Shown piece by piece: positions 33,696-41,684 of a stretch of 64,000 nucleotides of DNA. The position numbers and the translations under genes are program-made. Within the stretch, counting starts at the first letter, position 1. Every line of letters begins with the position of its first letter. This stretch comes from Neorhizobium galegae (GTDB lineage Bacteria > Pseudomonadota > Alphaproteobacteria > Rhizobiales > Rhizobiaceae): the NCBI RefSeq assembly GCF_017877055.1, contig NZ_JAGIPG010000007.1, positions 124,001 to 188,000 on the forward strand, written 5' to 3'. Under the pieces are notes generated by a model, which was given only the letters and a program-made list of their open reading frames with translations, ran no database searches and was not told where the DNA came from.

Positions 33696-34553
33696 CTAGG
33701 CCATGCCACGCCACGGAACCAGCTTCTTCTCGAGCCAGCGCATGGCAAACTCGAAAACCACTGCGAAGAAGCCTATCACGAAAATGCCCATCAGCACGAT
33801 GTCGGTACGCAGGAAGTTGGAGGCGTTTAGCACCATCTGGCCGACACCTGTCGAGGCCGCCACCATTTCGGCGGCCACCAGCGTCGTCCAGCCGACGCCC
33901 ATGCCGATCCTCAGCCCGACCAGAATGTCGGGAAGCGCTGCCGGTAGGATGACGAAGCGGAGAAGCTGAAGGCGACTGGCACCCAGCGCCCGCGCAGCGT
34001 TGATCTGGTCGGACGAAGCGGCAAGCACCCCGGCGCGCGCAGCCAGCGCCACCGGCGCGAAACAGGCGAGGAAGATCAGCAGCACCTTGGACGTCTCGCC
34101 GATGCCGAACCAGATGATCACCAGCGGCAGGTAGGCGAGCGGTGGCAGCGGCCGGTAAAACTCGATGAAGGGGTCGAGCATGGCGCGAATTGCGGGACTG
34201 ATGCCCATGGCAAGGCCGACGGGAATGCCGATTAGGGCGGCGAGGACAAAGGCGAAGATGACCCGGAAAAGGCTCATCGCCACATGCTCCGTCAGCGGCG
34301 CGCCGTCAATTCTGCCGTCGATCGCGTCTGAAAAAGCCTTCAGCACCGTCTCCGGCTTTGGCAGGAACAACTGCTTCACCAGACCGAGATGAGTTATGAT
34401 CATCCAGACGGCCAGCATGAACACGACCATCAGCAGACTGATCAGGCCGATCTGCACACCACTGAGCGGACCCGCCCGGCGCCGCGCCCTTGCGGCCTGC
34501 TTCCGGACAGGAACAGTTGCCGCGACCGGATGGCTTGTTGGGAGATCGCTCAT
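33696..34553 (-). CDS. tauC: Taurine ABC transporter permease
   Basis: A 285-residue BPD_transp_1 permease with an N-terminal cytoplasmic tail (RKQAARARRRAGPLSGVQIG) before the first helix. The C-terminal EAA-like loop is SSDQINAARALGASRLQLLR followed by FVILPAALPDILVGLRIG. It overlaps the ATPase gene by four bases (ATGA) and is the last gene of the leftward tauABC unit. Assignment to taurine rests on the linked aminotransferase, reductase, exporter and MocR regulator; by sequence alone it could be any TauC/SsuC protein. Confidence 0.88.
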   Translation of the reverse strand: MSDLPTSHPVAATVPVRKQAARARRRAGPLSGVQIGLISLLMVVFMLAVWMIITHLGLVKQLFLPKPETVLKAFSDAIDGRIDGAPLTEHVAMSLFRVIFAFVLAALIGIPVGLAMGISPAIRAMLDPFIEFYRPLPPLAYLPLVIIWFGIGETSKVLLIFLACFAPVALAARAGVLAASSDQINAARALGASRLQLLRFVILPAALPDILVGLRIGMGVGWTTLVAAEMVAASTGVGQMVLNASNFLRTDIVLMGIFVIGFFAVVFEFAMRWLEKKLVPWRGMA

Positions 34554-35344
34554 GCTGCTGCATCCTGTGTCATCCCGTCACCCTTGTGGATGGCGGCAAG
34601 CACCTCCTCGCGAACGGCGATGAAGTCGGGCGAAGATTTCACCGCCCGCGCATTGCCGCTGTCGAGGAACCGCCTGCTGAACTCCAGCGGCATGATCCGG
34701 GCGATCCGGCCGGGTCGCGGCGTCATGATGATCAGCTTGGTGGCGAGGAAAATAGCTTCCTCGACGTCGTGGGTGATGAAGAAGGCCATCTTGCTGGTCT
34801 TGGCCCAGACGCCGAGGATCAATTCCTGCACCTGCTCGCGGGTGAAGGCATCGAGCGCGCCCAGCGGCTCATCCATCAGCAGCATACGCGGATCGGCCGC
34901 CAGCGCCCGGGCGATGCCGACACGCTGCTGCATGCCGCCCGAAAGCTCGTAGATCTTCTTGTCGGCAAAACCGTCGAGGCTGACGAGATCGAGCATGTGG
35001 CGGGCGCGCTTGAGCCGGTCCGCCCTCGGCATGCCCTGCATGCGCAATCCGAACGCCACGTTCTCGACGACCGACAGCCACGGCATCAATGCGTGGCGCT
35101 GGAAAACCACGCCGCGATCGGCACCCGGCCTGGTCACCGGGTTTCCGTCTATCAGGATCGTGCCGTCGGTTACCGGCTGGAAACCGGCGATGCAGGAGAG
35201 AAGCGTGGTCTTGCCGCAACCGGAGGCGCCAAGCGCCACCACGAACTCGCCAGGCTCGATATCGAGATCAATGCGCGACAAGGCGACCGTGCCGCTTTCG
35301 CCTTCTCCGTAGTGGACGCTGACATTGCGTATCTGAAGCATCAT
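34550..35344 (-). CDS. tauB: Taurine ABC transporter ATP-binding protein
   Basis: A 264-residue ATPase. Walker A is GASGCGKTT at residues 39 to 47, the signature LSGGMQQRVGIARALAADPR, Walker B MLLMDEPLGALDAFTREQVQ, and the switch His in FFITHDVEEAIFLA. This is the TauB/SsuB type (single-domain, short). Two ATG codons stand in tandem at the start, with AAGGAG upstream. It is separated from tauA by 63 bases that hold a strong hairpin. Confidence 0.9.
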   Translation of the reverse strand: MMLQIRNVSVHYGEGESGTVALSRIDLDIEPGEFVVALGASGCGKTTLLSCIAGFQPVTDGTILIDGNPVTRPGADRGVVFQRHALMPWLSVVENVAFGLRMQGMPRADRLKRARHMLDLVSLDGFADKKIYELSGGMQQRVGIARALAADPRMLLMDEPLGALDAFTREQVQELILGVWAKTSKMAFFITHDVEEAIFLATKLIIMTPRPGRIARIMPLEFSRRFLDSGNARAVKSSPDFIAVREEVLAAIHKGDGMTQDAAA

Positions 35345-35367
35345 GCCTCACTCCTTGAAAAGACTGC

Positions 35368-35392
35368 GCCGGACCGACGTGATCGGTCCGGC
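35368..35392. terminator. Intercistronic hairpin between tauA and tauB
   Basis: GCCGGACCGA and TCGGTCCGGC pair perfectly over 10 bases around a 5-base loop. In the direction of transcription it is followed by GCAGTCTTTTC. It lies between the binding-protein and ATPase genes, where such stems protect upstream mRNA and partly terminate, raising TauA over TauBC. Confidence 0.75.
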
Positions 35393-35407
35393 CTTGGAAA
35401 ACTCGGC

Positions 35408-36415
35408 TTACTTGGCAGCCGCCTTCACATATTCGTCGGTGACAAAGGCCGCGTAATCGGGCGCGAGGTCGGTAACACGGCCCTGTTCCTTGAGGAATTC
35501 TGACGTCGACTGCAGTGCCTTAGCAGCGCCGCCACCGAGCCATGCGGCAGATGCCTGTTCCTCGAGCGGCAGGAACTTGTAGGCCGCCATGCCGGCCGGA
35601 ACATCGGCCGGGCTGGCGCCGGTCCATTTGACGACGGCCCGGACTTCGGTCGACTCCGGCGTCCATGAGGCCTTGTTCTTGGCATAGTCGGCATCGGAGG
35701 CGGCCAGCAGCTTGACGAATTTCGTCATGAACTCGGCATTGGCACCGGCAAACTCGTCGGTGACGACGATACCGTCAAATGTTGCCTTGCCCTTGACCGC
35801 GAAATCGCCGGCACTGGCAATGACAGTGCCGCTTTTTTTGGCGACATCGAGAACCGGCGCCCAGATAAACGTCGCGTCGATATCGCCCCGCTCCCAGGCG
35901 GCGGCAATTTCCGGCGGCCGCATGTTGAGCAGCTTGACGTCCTTGGAGGAAATCCCCGCCTCGGAAAGCGCGTACATCAGCTGGTAGTGCGAGGTCGACA
36001 CGAACGGCACAGCGACCGTCTTGCCCTTCAGGTCGGCGATCGTCTTGATGTTGCTGCCGTTGCGGACGACTAGCTGTTCGGCGTTGGCGATGTCGTCGAG
36101 GATCCAGAACAGCTTGATCGGCAGGCCCTGCGACGCAGCCGCCGCAACCGGCGAAGAACCGGCTTCGCCGATATTGACGTCGCCTGACGACATGGCGCGG
36201 ATGACATCGCCGCCGCCACCGAATTTCACCCACTTGATCTTGTAGCCGGTCTCGGCCTCGAGCTTGCCGGACTCCATCAGGACGCGGATCGGCGTCATCA
36301 TGTCCTGATAGGCGAATGTGACGCTCTTGTCCGCAGCCGAAGCGGTGACGGACACACCGAACACCACGCTGCACGTCACGGCCGCGGATACAAATGCTTT
36401 GCTCAGGCGGTTCAT
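35408..36415 (-). CDS. tauA: Taurine-binding periplasmic protein
   Basis: A 335-residue secreted protein: MNRLSKAFVSAAVTCSVVFG with cleavage near ASA-ADK, then VTFAYQDMMTPIRVLMESGK, GGGDVIRAMSSGDVNIGEAG, SSPVAAA, the TauA pattern, and WERGDIDATFIWAPVLDVA. The ATG at 36415 sits eight bases after AGGAG; a GTG at 36424 overlaps the ribosome site. It heads the tauABC unit and is divergent from the exporter and reductase genes. Confidence 0.9.
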   Translation of the reverse strand: MNRLSKAFVSAAVTCSVVFGVSVTASAADKSVTFAYQDMMTPIRVLMESGKLEAETGYKIKWVKFGGGGDVIRAMSSGDVNIGEAGSSPVAAAASQGLPIKLFWILDDIANAEQLVVRNGSNIKTIADLKGKTVAVPFVSTSHYQLMYALSEAGISSKDVKLLNMRPPEIAAAWERGDIDATFIWAPVLDVAKKSGTVIASAGDFAVKGKATFDGIVVTDEFAGANAEFMTKFVKLLAASDADYAKNKASWTPESTEVRAVVKWTGASPADVPAGMAAYKFLPLEEQASAAWLGGGAAKALQSTSEFLKEQGRVTDLAPDYAAFVTDEYVKAAAK

Positions 36416-36512
36416 GAACTTCACTCCTAAAAGAGGACCGGATGGATGCCCGTATTAAGCGTGAAGCAATTGCCATGCCGAAAGAGCCAGTTGCAGCCAA
36501 TTCGCCAGCGAT

Positions 36513-36561
36513 CTGGCCCAGTGGATGCGCACTGGTCCCATCATTGATGTCGTCTGGCCCT
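36513..36561. promoter_or_regulatory. Candidate TauR boxes in the divergent tauA/exporter promoter
   Basis: Three CTGGYC direct repeats begin at 36513, 36532 and 36554. The last two, CTGGTCCCATC and TCTGGCCC, have a 22-base period. They match a pair with the same period at 39681/39703 in the aminotransferase promoter. MocR/TauR proteins are known to use CTGGAC-type direct repeats. Confidence 0.6.
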
Positions 36562-36634
36562 GACCCACGCCGTCCCATTTGCCTAGACCGGTGTGCGGAT
36601 ATCGTATGGGAACCGCTCTGGTTCTGGAGGTTTC

Positions 36635-37378
36635 ATGGAAACGCTGGCAATTGCGATGGCAACGATCGGCGCGGGGGCGTTCCGTGGCGTGACCGGCTTC
36701 GGGTATGCGATGGTCGCTTCGCTCGGCATTTCCGAAGCATTGATGCTGCCCGCCATCAGCGTGCCTTTCATCCTGCTCAACGACCTGCTGCTGACGGCCT
36801 TCACGCTCACGGATCGCAAACATGGCTCGGTCGACTGGGCCGCGGGCCGCATCCTTCTCGTGTCCGGTCTTTGCGGCGCAGTTTGCGGAGGGTTGCTGGC
36901 GGCACACCTCGACGGAAACACGGCCCGGATGATGGTCGCGATCGTCGTCGCCCTTGCGGCCTGCGTGGCGATGATCCGCAACCCGCCGCACTGGCTGGCC
37001 AGCCAACCATTCGGCATCCTGTTCGGTTTTGCCGTCGGACTGCTGTTGTCGGCCTTTGCTGTCGGCGGGCCACTGGCTGCCGCATGGCTGCTGGCCGGCG
37101 GAACGCAGAAACAGCATGTTCGCGGTACACTCGCGGTCTTCTTCGGCGTTATCGACATCGCCAGTCTCGTCAGCCGGTTCTTCATCGGCACGATCGATTG
37201 GCAGCTTGTGCAACTGCTTGCCTTCTATTTCCCGCTGACGCTCGCCGGCTTCGGTGTCGGCTTTTTCCTGTCACGCCGGAGATCACCGAACCTCTGGCAT
37301 AGACTTTCCTCCGGCGGTCTGGTTCTGATCGCCGCCATCGGCCTTGTCCAAGCAATCGGCGCATTCCTTGCCGCTTGA
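36635..37378 (+). CDS. isfE: TauE/SafE-family exporter, probably for isethionate
   Basis: A 247-residue integral membrane protein of the TauE/SafE (DUF81) family: AFRGVTGFGYAMVASLG and SAFAVGGPLAAAWLLAGGTQ are the two family repeats (G-x-G-G/F-x-P-type). The ATG at 36635 follows GGAGG. It is 20 bases upstream of the reductase gene, in one transcript. In taurine-nitrogen pathways of Klebsiella and Chromohalobacter a protein of this family (IsfE) exports isethionate; a sulfite or sulfoacetate exporter is the alternative. Confidence 0.8.
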   Translation: METLAIAMATIGAGAFRGVTGFGYAMVASLGISEALMLPAISVPFILLNDLLLTAFTLTDRKHGSVDWAAGRILLVSGLCGAVCGGLLAAHLDGNTARMMVAIVVALAACVAMIRNPPHWLASQPFGILFGFAVGLLLSAFAVGGPLAAAWLLAGGTQKQHVRGTLAVFFGVIDIASLVSRFFIGTIDWQLVQLLAFYFPLTLAGFGVGFFLSRRRSPNLWHRLSSGGLVLIAAIGLVQAIGAFLAA

Positions 37379-37398
37379 TCCCTCGAAAGGAACATATC

Positions 37399-38160
37399 AT
37401 GTCGAAAATCGCGCTTATCACCGGCGCCACCTCGGGCTTCGGCCAGGCCATAGCCCGACGTTTCGTGGCCGAAGGCTGGAATGTCGTCGTGACCGGCCGC
37501 CGGAAGGACCGTCTCGATCAGCTGGTCATCGAACTGGGAGGAACAGCACGCGCTTTCGGGCTGTGTTTCGACATCCAGGACGAGGCTGCGACGCGCGATG
37601 CGATCCAATCATTGCCGTCTGGTTTTCAGGCGATCGATGCGCTCGTCAACAATGCCGGACTGGCGCTCGGCACCGGACCGGCCGACATATGTGATCTCGC
37701 CGAATGGAAAACGATGATCGACACCAACATAACCGGTCTCGTCACCATCACCCGGCTTCTTCTGGAAACGCTGGTTGCGCGCCGCGGCCTTGTGGTCAAC
37801 CTGGCGTCGATCGCTGCCAACTGGCCTTATCCGGGCGGCAATGTCTATGGTGCCAGCAAGGCCTTCGTGCGCCAGTTTTCACTGGGCCTGCGCAGCGATC
37901 TGTCGAGCAAGAGCGTTCGGGTAACCTCGATCGAGCCGGGGCTTTCGGAAAGCGAATTCACGCTGGTGCGGACCGGCGGCGACCAGGCATCCTACGACCG
38001 GCTGTATCAGGGCGCCAATCCGCTGCAGCCCGAGGACATCGCCGAGACGGTCTACTGGGTCTCCAGCCTGCCGGCGCATGTCAACATCAACAGCCTCGAG
38101 ATCATGCCCGTCAGCCAGTCCTGGGCGCCCTTCCAGGTCCACCGCGATCAGCCGGCCTGA
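37399..38160 (+). CDS. isfD: Short-chain dehydrogenase, probable sulfoacetaldehyde reductase
   Basis: A 253-residue SDR. Cofactor motif TGATSGFGQAIARRF, the NNAG motif in ALVNNAGLALGTGP, catalytic Ser in VVNLASIAANWPYPGG, and Tyr/Lys in NVYGASKAFVRQFS. The C-terminal VRVTSIEPGLSESEFTLVR and NINSLEIMPVSQSW agree with the YdfG/IsfD branch. IsfD reduces sulfoacetaldehyde to isethionate with NADPH. The setting (taurine aminotransferase next door, exporter upstream) supports this; without it, a YdfG-like serine/3-hydroxypropionate dehydrogenase would be the default. The ATG at 37399 has AAGGA upstream. Confidence 0.8.
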   Translation: MSKIALITGATSGFGQAIARRFVAEGWNVVVTGRRKDRLDQLVIELGGTARAFGLCFDIQDEAATRDAIQSLPSGFQAIDALVNNAGLALGTGPADICDLAEWKTMIDTNITGLVTITRLLLETLVARRGLVVNLASIAANWPYPGGNVYGASKAFVRQFSLGLRSDLSSKSVRVTSIEPGLSESEFTLVRTGGDQASYDRLYQGANPLQPEDIAETVYWVSSLPAHVNINSLEIMPVSQSWAPFQVHRDQPA

Positions 38161-38167
38161 CCGAAAT

Positions 38168-38204
38168 GAACAAGCGGCCGGCAGGTGTTGCCGAGCCCTT
38201 GTTC
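38168..38204. terminator. Candidate hairpin between convergent reductase and aminotransferase genes
   Basis: GAACAAG (38168-38174) pairs with CTTGTTC (38198-38204) across a 23-base loop. It lies in the gap between two convergent genes. The large loop makes it a moderate candidate only. Confidence 0.4.
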
Positions 38205-38227
38205 CGACGAACGAGATCGGCAAATCG

Positions 38228-39610
38228 TCAGCCGAACACTTTTGTCAGTGCCCGATCGACAGCGGAGGTGATTGTGTCGATGTCGGCAGCCGTCGCGATC
38301 AAAGCCGGGCTGAAGCACAGCGTGTTGTTCAGGCCCGGCAGCGATCTGTTGGTCGCGCCGATGATCACGCCGTCGGCCATGCAGGCACCGATGACCGCCT
38401 GCACCTGCTTTTCCTCGACGGGTATCTTCGACTGCCGGTCGCTGACCAGTTCCGCGCCGCAGAAAAGACCCAAGCCCCGGACGTCGCCGATCACGGCGTG
38501 ACGCTCCTGCAATTCACGCAGGTTGGCGCGCATGCGTTCACCCATGCGGGTGGTGTTGTCCAACAGGTCTTCCTCTTCGATGATGCGCATGTTTTCGAGC
38601 GCCGCCACCGGCCCGGCGACACAGCCGCCAAAGGTCGAGATGTCGCGGAAATAGGACATCGGATCCGACGGGTCGTCCTTGAAGAGGTCGAAAACCTTCT
38701 CATTGGTGACGGTGCAGGAAATCGCCGCATAGCCGGAGGCAACACCCTTGGCCATCGTCACGAAATCCGGTTCAATGCCGAAATGCTGGTAACCGAACCA
38801 TTTTCCGGTCCGGCCGATACCGCAGACAACCTCGTCGATATGAAGGAGAATGTCGTATTTCCGGCAGATCTCCTGCACCCGCGTCCAATACCCTTCGGGC
38901 GGAACGATGACGCCGCCACCCGCAGTAACCGGCTCGAGGCAGAGAGCGCCGATCGTCTCCGGCCCCTCCCGCAGGATGACCTCCTCGATGGCATCGGCGG
39001 CACGCTCGCCATAATTGGCGATGTCACCGTACTGGCTGCGGTATTCCAGGCAATGCGGCACCTCGAGGAAACCTTCGGGCAACGGCCCGTACTGTTCGCG
39101 CCGTTCCGGCTGGCCGGCGGCGGCAAGCGTGCCGAGCGTGGTGCCGTGATAATCGCGTTCGCGATAGAGGATCTTGTACTTCTGCCCGCCGTGATGGCGA
39201 TGCGAGATCTGCCGCACCATCTTGAAGACCTTCTCGTTGGCCTCCGATCCCGAGTTCGAATAATAGACGCGGCTCATGCCGGGCATCTTCTCGATCAGCT
39301 TTTGCGCGAAAAGCGCACCGGCGACAGAGCCGGCGGAATTGGCGAAGTAATTGAGCTTGACCAGTTGATCGCGCACCACGTCGGCAATGCTTTCCCGACC
39401 GAAACCGACATTGACTGTCCACACGCCGCCTGAGAGCGCATCCAGATATTCACGCCCGGTCGCATCCCAGACCCGCATGCCGCGGCCCTCGACAAAAATG
39501 CGTGGATCGACGGTCTCGAACGTCTTGTGCTGTGTCAGATGGTGCCAGACGTGGGCGCGGTCGGCTTCGATCACGGCCTGAATATCGTTGGGTAATATCG
39601 CCGAATTCAC
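38228..39610 (-). CDS. tpa: Class III aminotransferase, probable taurine:pyruvate aminotransferase
   Basis: A 460-residue PLP enzyme of the omega-aminotransferase class. SGSEANEKVFKMVRQISHRH binds the cofactor phosphate, the Asp is in LLHIDEVVCGIGRTGKWFGY, and the Schiff-base Lys in FVTMAKGVASGYAAISC. The start is GTG 39610, nine bases after AAGGAG; a longer frame upstream reaches into the regulator gene. Tpa moves the amino group of taurine to pyruvate, giving sulfoacetaldehyde and alanine. It lies directly downstream of a MocR-type regulator, the arrangement known for tauR and tpa. Confidence 0.82.
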   Translation of the reverse strand: MNSAILPNDIQAVIEADRAHVWHHLTQHKTFETVDPRIFVEGRGMRVWDATGREYLDALSGGVWTVNVGFGRESIADVVRDQLVKLNYFANSAGSVAGALFAQKLIEKMPGMSRVYYSNSGSEANEKVFKMVRQISHRHHGGQKYKILYRERDYHGTTLGTLAAAGQPERREQYGPLPEGFLEVPHCLEYRSQYGDIANYGERAADAIEEVILREGPETIGALCLEPVTAGGGVIVPPEGYWTRVQEICRKYDILLHIDEVVCGIGRTGKWFGYQHFGIEPDFVTMAKGVASGYAAISCTVTNEKVFDLFKDDPSDPMSYFRDISTFGGCVAGPVAALENMRIIEEEDLLDNTTRMGERMRANLRELQERHAVIGDVRGLGLFCGAELVSDRQSKIPVEEKQVQAVIGACMADGVIIGATNRSLPGLNNTLCFSPALIATAADIDTITSAVDRALTKVFG

Positions 39611-39680
39611 GGGGCATCTCCTTGAATGTGGAGTGTTCGAATAACACGCGGTACAGGCCTTGTGACGACGTAACCCGCTT

Positions 39681-39712
39681 CTGGCACCATCGATTGTCCG
39701 TTCTGGACCCAC
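39681..39712. promoter_or_regulatory. Candidate TauR box upstream of the aminotransferase gene
   Basis: Direct repeats CTGGCACCATC (39681) and TCTGGACCC (39702) have a 22-base period between their CTGG cores, ending just before the regulator stop codon. The layout CTGGNNCCATC, 10 bases, TCTGGNCC is shared with 36532-36560. It agrees with CTGGAC-type TauR sites. Confidence 0.6.
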
Positions 39713-39716
39713 GGCG

Positions 39717-41282
39717 TCACGGTCCGGTGAGGGTCGTATGGATCGATGCGGACGTGCGGCGTGGCGCTGATGGTGCAGCCGATGGCCGGGGCGGTTCGAC
39801 GAATGGCGCCAGGCGCGACAACCCCGCTTCGAGGCGGTTTGCCGCGATGGACCCGAATCCGAGCCGGAAGAAACGGCGGCCCCGCGCCGGGTCGTGGAAA
39901 AAGATGTCGCCGGCTTCGACGAGGATGCCGGCCTGCCGGGCCGCTTCCATCATGCGTCGGGCATCAAAATCCTTTGGCCCCTCGATCCAGAAACTGGTTG
40001 CGCCCTCGCCGCGCGTCACCTTGCAGGAGGGCAGCAGCTGAGGAAGGCATTCGCCGATGATCTGCGCCCTTTGCAGCATCACCGTTCCGGTGCGGTTGAG
40101 ATGCTGGCGGTAATGCCCCAGCGCGATGAAGTTTGCCAGGGCGCGCTGGTTGTTGGTCGGCGGATGACGCAGCATCAGCCGGCGCAGCACCCGCAGCTCG
40201 TCGATCACCGGCCGCGGCGCGACGATGTAGCCTACCCGCAGGCCCGGTGCGAGCACCTTCGAAAAACTGCCGACATAGATCACTCGGCCATCGCTATCCA
40301 GGCTCTTCAGCGATGGAATGTCGCCGTCGCTTTCGATCGAAAGATCGGCCTCGTAATCATCCTCTACGATCAGGACGTCGTCGGATCGGGCCGCCTGCAG
40401 CAACAGACGGCGGCGCTCGAGCGGCATCACGGAGGTCGTCGGGCACTGATGGCTGACCGTCAGGAAAGCTACGTCGCTGCGCGCGAAATCTGCATCGGGG
40501 ATCACGCCGTGGCGGTCGAGATTGAGGCAGACCATATTCGATGTCGCAAGGCTGACCATGTTGCGCACATCGGGGTATCCCGGATCCTCGACACTGGCCG
40601 TCGTGCGGCGGCCAACCAGCAACTGCACGAGCATCGACAGGGCCTGCTGCGAGCCGATCGTCACGATGATCTCGCCGGCCCCGGCGAAGATACCTCGACG
40701 TGGCAGAACCTGGCTGCGCAACTGCTCGACGAGGTCCGGATCGTCGTCGTCAATCATGTCGCCCGCCCAGCCTTGGATCTCCTTGACGCTGGACGCCGCG
40801 CGCACGGCTTCGCGCCAGTTGTTGGTCGGGAAGAGCGCCGGATCATATTGCCCGAACAGGAACGGATAGGGATAGTCCATCCAGTCGCGCGGCTTGCAGA
40901 TCTGCCGCTGGGCCGACGGCTGGATGGCGAACCGCGCCTGCCAATCACCGACGGAGCCCGACGGCTGATTGTTGACCACCGGCGCCGCTCCACCCGCCGC
41001 CACATAGATGCCGCTGCGTTCCTTGGAGACCAGGAAACCTTCGTCGGCCAGCAATTGATAGGCGGTGGTCACCGTGTTGCGGGCAACGCCAAGAAGGGCC
41101 GCAAGCTGTCTTGTCGATGGCAATCTCGTATTGCGACTGAGCACGCCGGTTTCGATCGCGTTGACGATCATCCGGCGGATCTGCAGGTTGAGAGCCTGCC
41201 CATCCTTGTTAAGCGCCCGGAACAGGCGCCGCCATGTGACGTCCGTGACTGTTTGCAGACGCTGGGGTTTTGAAGTCTTCAT
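39717..41282 (-). CDS. tauR: MocR/PdxR-family regulator (GntR helix-turn-helix fused to aminotransferase-like domain), TauR-like
   Basis: A 521-residue fusion. A GntR helix-turn-helix (LSRNTRLPSTRQLAALLGVA, RNTVTTAYQLLADEGFLVSK) lies at about residues 50 to 95. It is followed by a class I aminotransferase-like domain with the PLP Lys in VIYVGSFSKVLAPGLRVGYI. MocR proteins sense PLP adducts; TauR needs taurine to activate tpa and the taurine uptake genes. Placement next to tpa and the box pattern support the name. A long antisense frame (39894-41273) is a composition shadow. Confidence 0.85.
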   Translation of the reverse strand: MKTSKPQRLQTVTDVTWRRLFRALNKDGQALNLQIRRMIVNAIETGVLSRNTRLPSTRQLAALLGVARNTVTTAYQLLADEGFLVSKERSGIYVAAGGAAPVVNNQPSGSVGDWQARFAIQPSAQRQICKPRDWMDYPYPFLFGQYDPALFPTNNWREAVRAASSVKEIQGWAGDMIDDDDPDLVEQLRSQVLPRRGIFAGAGEIIVTIGSQQALSMLVQLLVGRRTTASVEDPGYPDVRNMVSLATSNMVCLNLDRHGVIPDADFARSDVAFLTVSHQCPTTSVMPLERRRLLLQAARSDDVLIVEDDYEADLSIESDGDIPSLKSLDSDGRVIYVGSFSKVLAPGLRVGYIVAPRPVIDELRVLRRLMLRHPPTNNQRALANFIALGHYRQHLNRTGTVMLQRAQIIGECLPQLLPSCKVTRGEGATSFWIEGPKDFDARRMMEAARQAGILVEAGDIFFHDPARGRRFFRLGFGSIAANRLEAGLSRLAPFVEPPRPSAAPSAPRRTSASIHTTLTGP

Positions 41283-41446
41283 GACAGATCAAAAGCAAGG
41301 AACGGGCCAGTTGCCACCCCTAACGGCCGATGCTCAGCCTGAGGTTATCATCTCTGGCATTAATCGATCGGATCGCTCAAGGCAGCTGCCGTCAAACCAT
41401 GATCAAAGCGCCTGACGGACACCTTCACACCGTAGTTCGAACGGAA

Positions 41447-41585
41447 AATTCGTTGGCCGGCGAAAAAATTCGATGACGCTACAGGCTTGCCAACAAAGCA
41501 TGCCTGATTATGATTTGTGCATAAGAATCAATCGCTGATTTAACAGGCAGCGCCATCAATTCATTGGCCGGCAAAGAAATCTATA
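41447..41585. repeat. Pair of direct repeats upstream of the peptide-type ABC operon
   Basis: AATTC-R-TTGGCCGGC followed by an A-rich tract occurs at 41447-41474 and again at 41558-41585 (about 21 of 27 positions match), 111 bases apart. Both lie in the non-coding region before the binding-protein gene. They could be twin regulator sites or duplicated promoter pieces. Confidence 0.55.
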
Positions 41586-41684
41586 TCCCATCAAAATTTT
41601 TTCGATTGGACAGCAGACGTCAAGGAAGCTGGATTGCGGGAACAACCGAAGCCGCACTTTTCCTCCAACAAACCCGAGGTAGCT

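Noticed and set aside
39894..41273. 459-residue open frame on the plus strand antisense to tauR
   Set aside because: It mirrors the MocR/TauR gene, has no family motifs and arises from high-GC codon bias.
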